Notes under the pieces: model-generated | Told to the model about the DNA's origin: nothing | Databases searched by the model: none | What the model saw: only the letters and a program-made list of their open reading frames with translations | Position numbers and translations under genes: made by a program | Shown here: positions 1 to 8,639 of the stretch, one piece after another | How the letters are laid out: every line of letters starts with the position of its first letter | Numbering within the stretch: position 1 is the stretch's first letter | Source: Isohypsibius dastychi | Lineage: Eukaryota > Tardigrada > Eutardigrada > Parachela > Isohypsibiidae | Direction: 5' to 3' | Assembly: GCA_034696485.1 (NCBI GenBank) | Contig: JAQIWT010001058.1 | Span: forward strand, 1-12,783 | Length of the DNA: 12,783 nt

Positions 1-600
1 ATGGTCTGAAACGAACTTCACAGCAATGGCCGTAGACCATGCGATAGCATACTGTGCTGTACGACGCCCGTCGACCATGCCTAGTGTGGATGATGGGAAT
101 GATCAACAAGCTGACTGACAACTGGGGGGTGACGGGTTAAAACTGAGTAGGATATCGGTTGTTTTGGCCAGGGCGTAGGTCATGGAGCTGGCAAATGTGC
201 CTGTTCGAGTCCATATGTTACAGTATTAGTCAGCTGTTGGAAGACACTCTGATCTGATCTTCGAATCTGGCTGTTAAGTATCTTCAGAAGACAAGAAAAC
301 TGAAACTTTTGCGCTTGTTGCTCAATGGCTCCTTTTGCTGTCAGAATGCTGTTCACATAGACCAGCTTAGGATTGACCTGACAGAGACTCGCCTGCCCGT
401 TATTTCCCCGTTTCGAATGACAAAGGTTGTCCAAAAGCAGGGACCTGATCCAGTGAATGTCTGGAGTAACAATTACCTTAGGCCTTTTTCCAGAAGTGAT
501 AATTATACAGTTCAATGGTTATGGCAGCATGATGTATTAATAGATGATGTATTAATATAGTAATTTCCATGATAACTTGGCCAGATGCTGCGAGAGCTGC
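1..600. other. Region downstream of pseudogene A, no confident gene
   Basis: No counterpart is seen beside copy B. The minus strand holds a 111-codon open frame (180-515) and, in another frame, a short stretch after an acceptor-like cttactccag-type site near 470 that reads GRRVSVRSI. This loosely recalls the GxxVAVKxI strand of kinase-homology domains, but neither fits the phase of the preceding exon. A 12-14-bp tandem repeat of gatgtattaata lies at about 530-558. Confidence 0.2.
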
Positions 601-638
601 GTACGGCGTAGCAAGCTCGATTTTTTACGAAGTAGGGT

Positions 639-2758
639 TCAGCGTCGCTTAGTAGGTCCTGGCCCAGTGATCACCGGGTGGATATCTACCAGGGAAATTT
701 GCCATGGAACACCAACCCGTGATTGTCGGCGTAGAAAGTACCTGCAAACAAGAAATCGAAGTGGTATTTCGAAGTGTATGCATTTACATCTCAAAGCAGT
801 ACCATGCTGTGAAACTGAACGAGATGAACAGCAAACATGATACTCCAGCCCCAGTGTTCGCAGAATAACTTGATGAATCATCTGATAGTTACAGAAGTCT
901 GAATGCGTGTGCAACATTCAGGAGAACCCAGAATATACGGACCGGTCTTGCACTTCAGTCCCGTGTAACCGCAATGAGGTTCACCGAGCGGAGCTCGCTC
1001 GTTTTCTGTTCCCCAATCGGCCGATCGCCCATCTACTGACTTGAACTCTTTGGATGTGATGCTGATGCCATCCACAGCAACCGAGCTATTGTTCAGTTCT
1101 TCAAGAACCTGAAATCTCAAATGGTAATCTTTTGACAAATCGAAGAAAAAATGAGAAGCGAACAAAGTGCGGGAAGAAAATTGTTTCAGTACGGCCAGTA
1201 TGATCGTGAATTTTAGTGAAGTGACCTTTACCTGAGTGAGCATATGAAACCCTTGGTAAGCTACTACCGAAACTGGAGCAGGCTGAAAAGAGTAGAAGTG
1301 AACAAGCTGCTCCGAAACTGGAATCTCAAGAGAGCTAACTTTTTCATCCCCAGCGAAGTAGCGAGTACCATATTTCGAAATACTCAGATTCGTGAGTTCT
1401 TCGAGAAACTTTTGGTGTCGTTCATCCACCATGGGACAAGCTTGTATTTGAATAATTGATCGATAAGCTTGTAGCGCAAGCTGCAATAGTCAGCATGAAT
1501 GAAGAGAAGGGAACGTGATCTTCTCTGCAATCTGCGTACCTCATCGAAACTGTCATTATTTTTCCAATGAAGAATCCCGCTCAGTGATCCACTAGAAGGT
1601 ACTGATGTGAAGAACACCTAATTTCATACAGACATGATGGTCGTTATACACTTTGAATCAAGCCAGCTCGAGTTACAAATTCATTCTTTATGAGTAGCTT
1701 CATCTTGTCGGCCGCAATCTGTAATCAATCCGCTGTGCTGATCAAATTGTATAATCATGTATTAAAACGGTCACCATGATTTTTCTGATCAAACTTGGAT
1801 GCATAGACAGCCACACAACTGAAAACGAAAATATTCTTCGGTGAACTAATTTGTACTGCCGGTATTGGTACTTACTTCTGCTAGACGAACTGGCAATATT
1901 CAGAAGTTTTTCCGGCGACCAGGCTGGGTCAACTGCCCGAAATGGCACATCTACCACACGAATGTCGTTGTACTCGTTTTTGGTCATGTCCCGCAACGAA
2001 AAAATTGGCTGTGCATAGCTGGTTATGCCGGTTTTGTCGTATATGATGCTGAGGGTTGTCCACTCGTGATCTCGCATGAATTCCAGGACAGTTTCAACGA
2101 GCATTGCAGATTGTGTCGACGTCACAGAAACAAAGGTTGGGTAGAAATCACGATTTCGTGTCTCGGAATACATGGTTGCTCTGAGACATAGGTCACATTA
2201 CTAATGCGGCTACACCCTACAATCAACTTACGTTGTGATCATCGGAATATTCCATTCTGAAAAAACAGTGCATGTTAACACACAGGTTACTGTTTTCGAC
2301 CTCGAAATTATATTGTTTCATTAAATAGTGGACTACCTCGAGCAAGAGATCCGAGCAACATCGAGTCCGCGCACCCTGAATTGTCCATCATAAGTTAGGC
2401 AATTAAACTGGCTTTAGATATGACTACCTGGAGTGAAGAGTATCATTAACTTCTCGGTGTTCCAGATATGTTTGTAGTAGTAGCTGCTCACAATGTCGGT
2501 GTTGGCCTCAGCATCCAGACAGCTCGATGTGTTGTTGAGGTTATCTCTAATAACTAGATTGGCTTTATGAAAGTCAACCTTACCGTTTGCTGGTAACTCG
2601 GACATTGCCAACTCTAGCGCCATATCCGCGTAGGAAACCGACACCCAACGCATTGGAAGTTCGATGCCGTAGACGATGAGATGTACTGACAGTTGTGTAG
2701 AAACAAATGGCTGAAGCCTGAATAATGCCAGTGCGAACAAACCGAGTACCGAGCCCAT
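639..2758 (-). pseudogene. Decayed natriuretic-peptide-receptor-like gene, copy A
   Basis: Paralogue of the gene at 5706-8083, in the same orientation about 5.3 kb away. Matching exons: 2428-2758, 2337-2375, 2232-2256, 1872-2180, 1677-1818, 1540-1617, 1340-1480, 1232-1282, 943-1108, 803-881 and 652-741. Signal peptide (MGSVLGLFALALFRLQPFVS), WNIPMIT, the GEPHCGYTGLKC juxtamembrane motif and the membrane segment can all be read. Defects: the fifth exon has TGA at 1755-1757 and again at 1725-1727, where the other copy has sense codons. It is also 3 nt shorter. Two ectodomain exons are fused by a 195-bp deletion. At the last expected donor (after 652) GT is replaced by TA, and the frame ends at 639-641. 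Most other splice sites survive, so decay is probably recent or a truncated transcript is still made. If the two TGA codons are bypassed by exon skipping, a shortened product is conceivable but unsupported. Confidence 0.8.
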
Positions 2759-3119
2759 GTTGTGAGACAGACTAAATAAAGTGGACTGACCAATAAAATA
2801 TATCTGCTTACAAGCAACTGAAAAGCGAATTGCAGAATGAAACTTGGTAGCAGAAAAATATCGTTTAAATATGGATGGAATAAGTCTCCAGTTATACTAT
2901 AAACCATCAGGAAACACTGAGGGGGTGGAACCTGTGATCTGCAACGCCGTGAATGGAAAGCTTCATCAGTTCAAGTTGGTGATCGGATTCCGTGTTTTTC
3001 TTGTACATGAAATTTTACGAAATGTGTGAAACGCTTGTATCACTTTTGACCTTTTGCGTAACGAAGTACCATATTCCCTTCCCAGGACATCCGGTCGACG
3101 ACTAGGATTCGCCTAATGG

Positions 3120-3354
3120 GCAGTGATTGAGATTTTACATTGAATTAGAAAGGCGACGTTTTGACGGGAAAACCCAGTCTCTCTCAGAGTTTTCTGATCT
3201 TGGACGTAATTGGAGAGCAGGATTCGATAAAGAGCAATTTACGCGAACCATCCCAAATTACTTGCCACTTCACAACATACGTTTCTGGTTTCAGGAAAAT
3301 GAACAGTGGATCTCATCCGTTCTGGTTTATCCAAAACAAGAACTGAATTACTGA
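3120..3354 (+). other. Upstream reading frame shared by both units (copy A side)
   Basis: Plus-strand frame read from just after a TGA (about 3124-3126) to a stop at 3352-3354, without an ATG. Its middle part, from IELERRRFDGK to PNYLPLHNIRFWFQ, aligns without gaps to 8463-8636 in copy B, and in the second half about half the base changes are silent. I do not recognise the protein. It could be an exon of a divergent neighbour duplicated along with the receptor, or a relic of one. Confidence 0.3.
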
Positions 3355-3824
3355 GTTTGGATGAAAACAAATTTTGAGGCAGACAAGCTGACAGCGGTAT
3401 CGCTTACAGGAAATACCCCATAACAGCAAACAAGAGAAAATGGTGGTTGGAGCAAACGGTGACAGTAGTGTCTCCAGTGTGACCAGTTGCCCCGGTGGCA
3501 GACATTGACACCGTCATGACCTGGATACCCGAGGCTGCCAACCCATCTTTTGTCGCCTCCTCTGAGTTTGCTATACTTGACACGAACGTATTTCAACCCA
3601 TGGAATGAAGATCTTGAAAATCTGGTGATCTTCGATGGCTCTTCGTTAGTAATCGGTTTGGCGGGGCGCATCGATTTAACCCTGATGTGATGCGCTTCGA
3701 ATCATACATCACAGTCAGCCTTTCTGGACCCCTGAACTGAACTCGTCCGACGTGAACAATGTACAAAAAACATAGGTTGCGACGGCTCCATGCTCACACA
3801 GTGAACATGGCACTGTGAACCCTG

Positions 3825-3850
3825 CAACACGTACCATAGGGTACGTGTTG
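3825..3850. repeat. Perfect 11-bp inverted repeat
   Basis: CAACACGTACC and its exact complement GGTACGTGTTG are separated by 4 bases. A second, shorter pair (CACAGTG..CACTGTG, 3797-3817) lies just before it. Function unknown. It sits at the outer edge of the duplicated unit. Confidence 0.6.
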
Positions 3851-3859
3851 TAGTCTGAG

Positions 3860-4378
3860 TATCTACTGGACATCTAGGTACAATGACACACCGAAAGAGC
3901 ACAAGTAGGAAATCACTCACTCATAGCGAGAACACAAGTAACCGTTCTCACTTGTATACCGTGATTTTTCGAGTACTGTAAATTTCTAAAATTTCTTTTG
4001 AGCAGTTACGATAAAGGCGGATTTTGATTCTACTCCTCAACTCAGGAGGACTTGGTGTGAAGTACACCTTTGTTTTGTGGCAATCACCTGCACTGAAGCG
4101 CCAACGATTCAGCCGGGTCAGAACATCGGATCGACGAGAAACAGTATCCGCGTGAGGCAAGTCCAAGATATGATAAATGTCGCACTTGTCAAAGTTGTTA
4201 TGAAATACGCAGATGCATAGAGTCCACCGGAAAAATTTCAAAATTATCGATCATGCAAAGAAGGAGCCCAACGGGTTAGTTGTTATAGGTGTTATCTTTG
4301 GACTCACGGAGAGCCCTGATTAGTTGAACAGAGTTCTGGATGCATTGATGGCTGGGATTCGAATAACTTCTGAAACAA
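3860..4378. other. Intergenic stretch without a recognisable gene
   Basis: The longest open frame here (3948-4241, minus) has no ATG and no recognisable motif, and I do not call it. Nothing else stands out until the inverted-repeat element at 4379. Confidence 0.4.
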
Positions 4379-4872
4379 GTACGAGGTAAAAATCCAAATG
4401 TGCCTGGTCGGTTTTAAAGCGCCTGGCACAAAATGAGGAAATCAAAGTAATCAAGTGTCAATCAAACACAGGCTTTGTTTAGAAAGCAGGATGTTGAAAT
4501 CCGCAATAACTAGAGAGCAAAATGAAAAAAAATCGGGGATTTTCGTTTATTTTGCGAAAAAATAATCACATCTTTCGAAGAAACCGAAAAAAACCTTAGA
4601 TACTCAAACAATTCAAAAATAGCTCAGCACAAAAATTTTGTTTTCTCTAAAATCTGAAAAACAAATTTATTTTTTACATTTTAGAAAATGCGCTGGAATT
4701 TTGGGTCCGGTTTCTGACATGGAATTCATGCCTTGCAGTGGCTAAAATAAAATATTGCTAAAGTGGAAAGTAGCTGCTATGGAGCTAAGCGGGTGCTGGA
4801 TGAAGCACTGTGCGAGAGTTTGTGCCAGGCGATTAAAAACCGACCAGGCACATTTGGACTTTTACCTCGTAC
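4379..4872. mobile_element. Non-autonomous DNA transposon-like element (MITE) with 54-bp inverted ends
   Basis: Outer ends 4379-4432 and 4819-4872 are near-perfect inverted repeats (about 51 of 54 positions) beginning GTACGAGGTAAAA. The interior is AT-rich and contains no coding frame. GTAC is its own complement, so the outermost four bases could be either part of the ends or a 4-bp target duplication; a TA duplication inside it is equally possible. The family cannot be fixed from this copy. Length 494 bp suits a MITE. Confidence 0.8.
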
Positions 4873-4911
4873 AGTGACACAATAATTCAAAGTTCTTTTC
4901 GACGGTCAGAA

Positions 4912-5238
4912 TTAATCGTTCTGATCTAGGTGCAATGGTGGCCTGGCTTGTTCCTGGATAACCCTTAGCAGAACTCTGTCCACACAACCAATCGTACTAC
5001 AGATGTAACGGTAACGCTGACAGTCCCGACATGAGATGAAGCGGTTGTCTGGACAGTATTGATGACGCCACAGAAGATCACACATGATCAGCTTCGGATA
5101 CTGAGAAGCACGTGGAATGGGACATTTGGGGATACATTCCGACCAGTTTAGGACATCGGAAAAAGGACTGCCGAAATTTATAGGGCTTCTAAAGAGGTTC
5201 CTGCCGTTACATTGGCGACAGTGTCTGGCTCTGCACGT
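4912..5238 (-). CDS. Cysteine-rich open reading frame without start codon (possible exon or relic)
   Basis: Open for 108 codons between a TGA (5239-5241) and TAA (4912-4914). It has 11 cysteines in the first 85 codons, with spacing C-x2-C, C-x3-C, C-x2-C and C-x4-C, and three tryptophan or aromatic anchors. Recognisable pieces are HCRQCNGRN, NWSECIPKCP and SCRDCQRYRYICSTIGC. Paired cysteines of this kind suggest a zinc-binding or disulphide-rich domain, but I do not recognise the family. There is no ATG near the beginning, so it would have to be an internal or 3' exon; an acceptor-like tgcag lies near 5231-5235. It abuts the transposon-like element and lies downstream of copy B on the same strand, with no visible link to it. 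Confidence 0.35.
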   Translation of the reverse strand, partial: TCRARHCRQCNGRNLFRSPINFGSPFSDVLNWSECIPKCPIPRASQYPKLIMCDLLWRHQYCPDNRFISCRDCQRYRYICSTIGCVDRVLLRVIQEQARPPLHLDQND

Positions 5239-5241
5239 TCA

Positions 5242-5690
5242 TAGTCCGAGCTCTCGTTTTCTGAGCTCGCTTTGATTTCGGGCGTCCTGAAAATTGAACT
5301 GACCTCGAACTATTACCAAAAAGAAAACGATGTGTAGGACAGCGAATAAATAAATTTTCGAATGGCGTGCTGGTTTCGAAACATGTGATCGGTTAATGCC
5401 AAGAATACGTCGGAGGGAGCAAGTTAAGCTAAATTCGATCTGAAGCCAAATTTATCGTGGCGTGCAAGAGAGCAGACTGTGCCGTAGTCCGCCCATAAAC
5501 CAAAAGTAGTAGTACGTATATTGAGGAAAATGAATCAGCTGACTGATTTGGGAGCTCATGAGTAGAGCTTGAATAGCCCCTCGGTTGTTCTGCCTGGTGT
5601 GTAGCCGGGTTGATTTTTAACAGTTTAACAAAAAAAACCCAACGAGCACCAAAGATTTATCGTAAAGTTATTAATACCATGACACTTTTT
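5242..5690. other. Region immediately downstream of copy B, no kinase or cyclase exons seen
   Basis: If copy B were a full receptor guanylyl cyclase, kinase-homology exons should follow here on the minus strand. I see neither long frames nor kinase or cyclase motifs, and no AATAAA signal on the minus strand. Confidence 0.45.
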
Positions 5691-5705
5691 GGTACGTGGC
5701 CTTTG

Positions 5706-8083
5706 TCACGGTATGATACTAGGTTTCAGTGCCGCTTTGTACGTATGTCCTGGTCCAGTGATCACGGGGTGAATATCCGATGGGGAAATTTGCCATGTCG
5801 CATCACCCCTTAATAGTCGGCGTAGAAAATACCTGCAAACCAAACAGAAATCTGTGTGAATTTCGAGGTGGATACACCACCAACGTATAACAGTACCATG
5901 CCGTTAAACTGAGCGAGACGAACAGCGTACACGATACCCCAGCCCCGGTGTTCACGGAATAACGAGATGAATCATCTAAGAATTAAAAAAGTATGTCAAT
6001 AAGTGCAACGCTCCATCGGAAACCAGGATATACAGACCAGTCTGGCATTTCAGCCCCGTGTAACCGCAATGAGGTTCATCGAGCGGGGCTTGTCCGTTTT
6101 CTGTTCCCCAGTCGACCGATCGCCCAGCTACCGACTTGAACTCTTTGGATCTTGCGTCGTACTCATGAATCGTCTGCAAGAACTATTCAAATCGAAAATA
6201 TTGGAGAGATCCCAAAACACTAACTTCAAACTCTCCGGTCAGTTTGTTGAGGTCTTTTATACAGTAGTTGTTTCGTCTCTGCCCAAACGGACCTACGTAG
6301 ACCCTCCCACTTTGCAAAAAGAAAGTCCGGTTCGTGAAGCGCTTTGCGATGCTTGTGCCATCCACAACGACCGAGCTATTGTTCAGTTCTTCAAGAACCT
6401 GGAACTCAAATAGAGTGATTATTTGTTCATGGGAATCGTTTGGAAAATCGATGAAAAAATAAAAAGTGACCAAAGGGCGGGATCAACGTTTGAAGTTTGT
6501 TTCAGTATGACCAGTACGATTTTGGATTGTAGTTCAAGTGATGTGTACCTGATTGAGCATATGAAATCCTTGGTAAGCTACTACCGAAACTGGAGCAGGC
6601 TGAAAAGAGTAGAAGTGAACAAGCTGCTACGAAACTGAAATCTCAGGAGGGCTAACTCTTTCATCTCCAGCAAAATAGCGAGTTCCATATTTCGAAATAC
6701 TCAGATTCGTGAGCTCTTCGAGAAACTTTTGGTGTCGTTCATCCACCATGGGACAAGGTTGTACTTGAATTATTGATCGATAAGCTTGTAGCGCAAGCTA
6801 AAACAGTCAACGTCAATGGAGGGCAGGGAACGTGATATTCTCTGCAGTTTGCGTACCTCATCGAAACTGTCATTGTTTTTCCAATGAAGAACCCCGCTCA
6901 GTGATCCACTAGAAGGTACTGATGTGAAGAACACCTAATTTCATACAGACAGGATGTTCCTTAATACAATCAGGTTTGATGTAGATCGAGTTACAAATTC
7001 ATTCTTCCTCAACAGTCCCATCTTCTCGGCCGCAATCTGTAACCAATCAAATGTGGTGATTATGTCGTGCAACATCGCCATATTGAAACGGTCACCATAA
7101 ACTTTCTGACCACGGTTGGATGCATAGACAGCCACACAACTGTAAACGAAATTATTCTTCGGTGAATTAATCACTGATGTCGGTACTTACTTCTGCTAGA
7201 AGAGCTGACTGTGTTTAAAAGTGTTTCTGGTGACCGGGCGGTGTCACCTGACTGAAACGGCACATCTACCACACGAATGTCGCTGTACTCGTTCTTGGTC
7301 ATGTCACGCAGCGAAAAAATGGTCTGCGAGTAGGTGGTTAGACCCGTTGTATCGTATATGATGCTGAGCGTTGTCCACTGGTGATCTCGCATGTACTTAA
7401 GAATGGTTTCAACGAGCATCGCAGTTTGCGTCGACGTCAAAGAAACAAAGGTTGGGTAGAAATCACGATTTCGAGTCTCGGAGTACATGCTTGCTCTGCG
7501 ACATAAGTCATATGTATAATGTGACTACACTCTACACCCTTCAATCTACTCACGTTGTGATCATCGGAATATTCCATTCTGAAAACAGTGCATTTCAATA
7601 CCCATGTTACACTTTACGACGTCAGTATTCGTGTCAAACTTTATCGCACAGTGAATTACCTCGAGCCAGGGAGCCGAGTGCCATCGAATCCGCACATCCT
7701 GAATTACGCGTCATTATTTAGGCCATAAAAAGGCTTTTTAAATTCTGATTACCTGGACTGAAGATTATCATTAATTTGTTGGTGTTCCAGATATGTTCGT
7801 AATAGTAGTTGCTGACAATGTCAGTGTTGGCTTCAGCATCCAGACAAGTCGGTGTTTGGTTGAGGTCATCTCCAACTATTAGATTGACTTTATGAAATTC
7901 AACCGTACCATTAGCTGGTAACTCGGACATTCCCAACTCTAGCGCCATATCCGTGTAGGAAACCGACACCCAACGCATTGGAAGTTCGATGCCGTAGACG
8001 ACGAGATGTACTGACAGTCGTGTAGAAACAAATGGCTGGAGCCAAAATAAAGCCAGCGTGAACAAGCTGAGTGGTGAGCCCAT
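5706..8083 (-). CDS. Natriuretic-peptide-receptor / receptor guanylyl cyclase-like gene, copy B (12 exons)
   Basis: Likely a cell-surface peptide receptor. Exons on the minus strand: 7753-8083, 7660-7698, 7554-7578, 7187-7495, 6995-7139, 6857-6934, 6657-6797, 6549-6599, 6225-6398, 6038-6173, 5897-5975 and 5743-5832. Eleven introns of 47-150 nt all have GT..AG ends and matching phases. The start ATG at 8083 is the first in frame and opens a signal peptide (h-region LSLFTLALFWLQPFVS). The ectodomain shows WNIPMIT near residue 125, typical of ANF-receptor domains, a Cys80/Cys112 pair as in the first NPR disulphide loop, and several N-x-S/T sites. Residues 460-474 (APLDEPHCGYTGLKC) match the juxtamembrane motif of receptor guanylyl cyclases. 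A transmembrane helix spans about 487-506, followed by WQISPSDI. If the last donor (5742) is not used, the frame stops at 5706-5708, giving 544 residues with a tail of about 38. No kinase-homology or cyclase domain follows. Family assignment is firm; the 3' end is not. Confidence 0.85.
5743..5832 (-). other. Juxtamembrane cytoplasmic exon (copy B), last recognisable exon
   Basis: Acceptor ggtttgcag. It encodes YFLRRLLRGD, then ATWQISPSDI and HPVITGPGHT. A Trp-x-Ile/Val..Asp-Ile/Val segment sits at this place in receptor guanylyl cyclases, just ahead of the kinase-homology domain. The end at 5743 assumes donor AC|GTACAA; read-through instead adds about a dozen residues to a TGA at 5706-5708. 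Copy A has the same exon at 652-741, without a donor. Confidence 0.65.
5897..5975 (-). other. Transmembrane exon (copy B)
   Basis: Acceptor ttcttag, donor CATG|GTACTG. Entered in phase 1 and left in phase 2. It encodes the last extracellular residues and a hydrophobic run (AGVSCTLFVSLSLTAW) that continues into YFLRR of the next exon, where the basic stop-transfer residues lie. Copy A (803-881) has the same length and reads AGVSCLLFISFSFTAW. The helix is about 18-20 residues and is the only one predicted after the signal peptide. Confidence 0.75.
7182..7191 (-). promoter_or_regulatory. Overlapping alternative splice donors GTAAGT / GTACCG
   Basis: At the end of the 309-nt exon two possible donors lie 4 nt apart. 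The upstream one (exon end at 7191) has the better consensus, GTAAGT, but shifts the frame of the next exon and leads to an early stop. The downstream one (exon end at 7187, GTACCG) restores the conserved frame CVAVYASNRGQKVYGDRF. The same arrangement is kept in copy A (exon ends 1876 or 1872). Confidence 0.55.
7554..7578 (-). other. 25-nt micro-exon encoding EWNIPMIT (copy B)
   Basis: Bounded by gttttcag and AAC|GTGAGT, entering in phase 1 and leaving in phase 2. It encodes most of the conserved WNIPMIT core of the ligand-binding domain. The 25 bases are identical to those of the exon at 2232-2256 in copy A, although the flanking introns differ, which is consistent with selection on this exon before or after duplication. 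Confidence 0.8.
7660..7698 (-). other. 39-nt micro-exon carrying the Cys-Ala-Asp-Ser motif (copy B)
   Basis: Flanked by aattcag and GAG|GTAATT. It joins in phase 1 on both sides and encodes GCADSMALGSLAR, the stretch that in natriuretic peptide receptors follows the Gly-Pro-x-Cys loop and precedes WNIPMI. The counterpart in copy A is 2337-2375 (GCADSMLLGSLAR), also 39 nt with its own AG and GT. Because 39 is a multiple of three, the neighbours also join in frame without it, but that removes the conserved cysteine. Confidence 0.8.
7753..8083 (-). other. First coding exon of copy B: signal peptide and start of the ligand-binding domain
   Basis: This exon encodes residues 1-110 plus one base of codon 111. 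The signal peptide covers about residues 1-21. The mature part begins near LSVHLVVYGIEL, a beta-strand typical of the periplasmic-binding fold. It includes N75-Q-T, a likely glycosylation site, and Cys80. The donor reads CAG|GTAATC. The corresponding exon in copy A (2428-2758) has exactly the same length, 331 nt, with donor CAG|GTAGTC. Confidence 0.85.
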
Positions 8084-8464
8084 TTTGAATGACGGAATGG
8101 GTAAACTGGGTAGACCAAATAAAATGTTTTTGGTTAAAAGCAACTGAAAAGTGAATTCCAGATGAAACTTGGTAAAAGAAACATATCGTTTAGATATGGA
8201 TGGAATAAGCGCTCAGTTATACTAAAAACCATCGGAAAACACCGAGGGGTGGGGCCTGTGATCTCCAACGCCATTCGTGGATGGAGAACTTCATCAGTTT
8301 AAACTCGTCATAGGCTTATTCATAGGCTCGTGCTATGCTCATTCATGAACTTTGGCAAAATTTTGAAAAACTGTTGTGTCATGTTTGACCTTTTGGATAA
8401 CGAAGGACGATCCTTCTTTCTCGGTATATCCGGTCGGCGGCTAGGATTCGCTTAACGAAAGCTG

Positions 8465-8639
8465 ATTGAAATGCTCTATTGAATTACACATGCGACATTC
8501 CGACGGTAAAATCCGATGTCTGTCGGATATTCTCGATCTGCGGCGAAATCGAAGAGCAGGATTTGATAACAAGCATTTCACGCGAACCACACCAAATTAC
8601 TTGTCACTACACAACATTCGGTTCTGGTTTCAGTAACAT
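8465..8639 (+). other. Upstream reading frame shared by both units (copy B side)
   Basis: Counterpart of the frame at 3120-3354. It runs from after a TGA to TTTCAG followed directly by TAA (8635-8637). It reads LRRNRRAGFDNKHFTRT then PNYLSLHNIRFWFQ. There is no start codon and no convincing donor, so it could be an isolated exon or a remnant. Confidence 0.3.

Larger units (their letters stand above)
600..3800. repeat. Left unit of a 3.3-kb direct duplication (copy A)
   Basis: Partner of 5690-9060 in the same orientation. It has a 195-bp internal deletion relative to the other unit and scattered small differences. The left edge falls just after the last recognisable exon, so the duplicated segment seems to stop before any kinase or cyclase exons. 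Confidence 0.75.

Noticed and set aside
180-515. Minus-strand 111-codon frame as a kinase-homology exon of copy A
   Set aside because: No kinase motif is convincing, the phase does not fit the preceding exon, and copy B has no counterpart.
878-1486. Single 202-codon minus-strand protein
   Set aside because: It runs through several introns. Copy B has a stop in the corresponding intron, and the exon joints with agreeing phases explain the region better.
2844-3029. Plus-strand frame upstream of copy A as a gene
   Set aside because: Although copy B is similar here, it has a stop and a frameshift, so coding function is not supported.
3348-3671. Minus-strand 107-codon frame
   Set aside because: It overlaps upstream conserved DNA in an unrelated frame, has no motif and is not kept open in the other unit.
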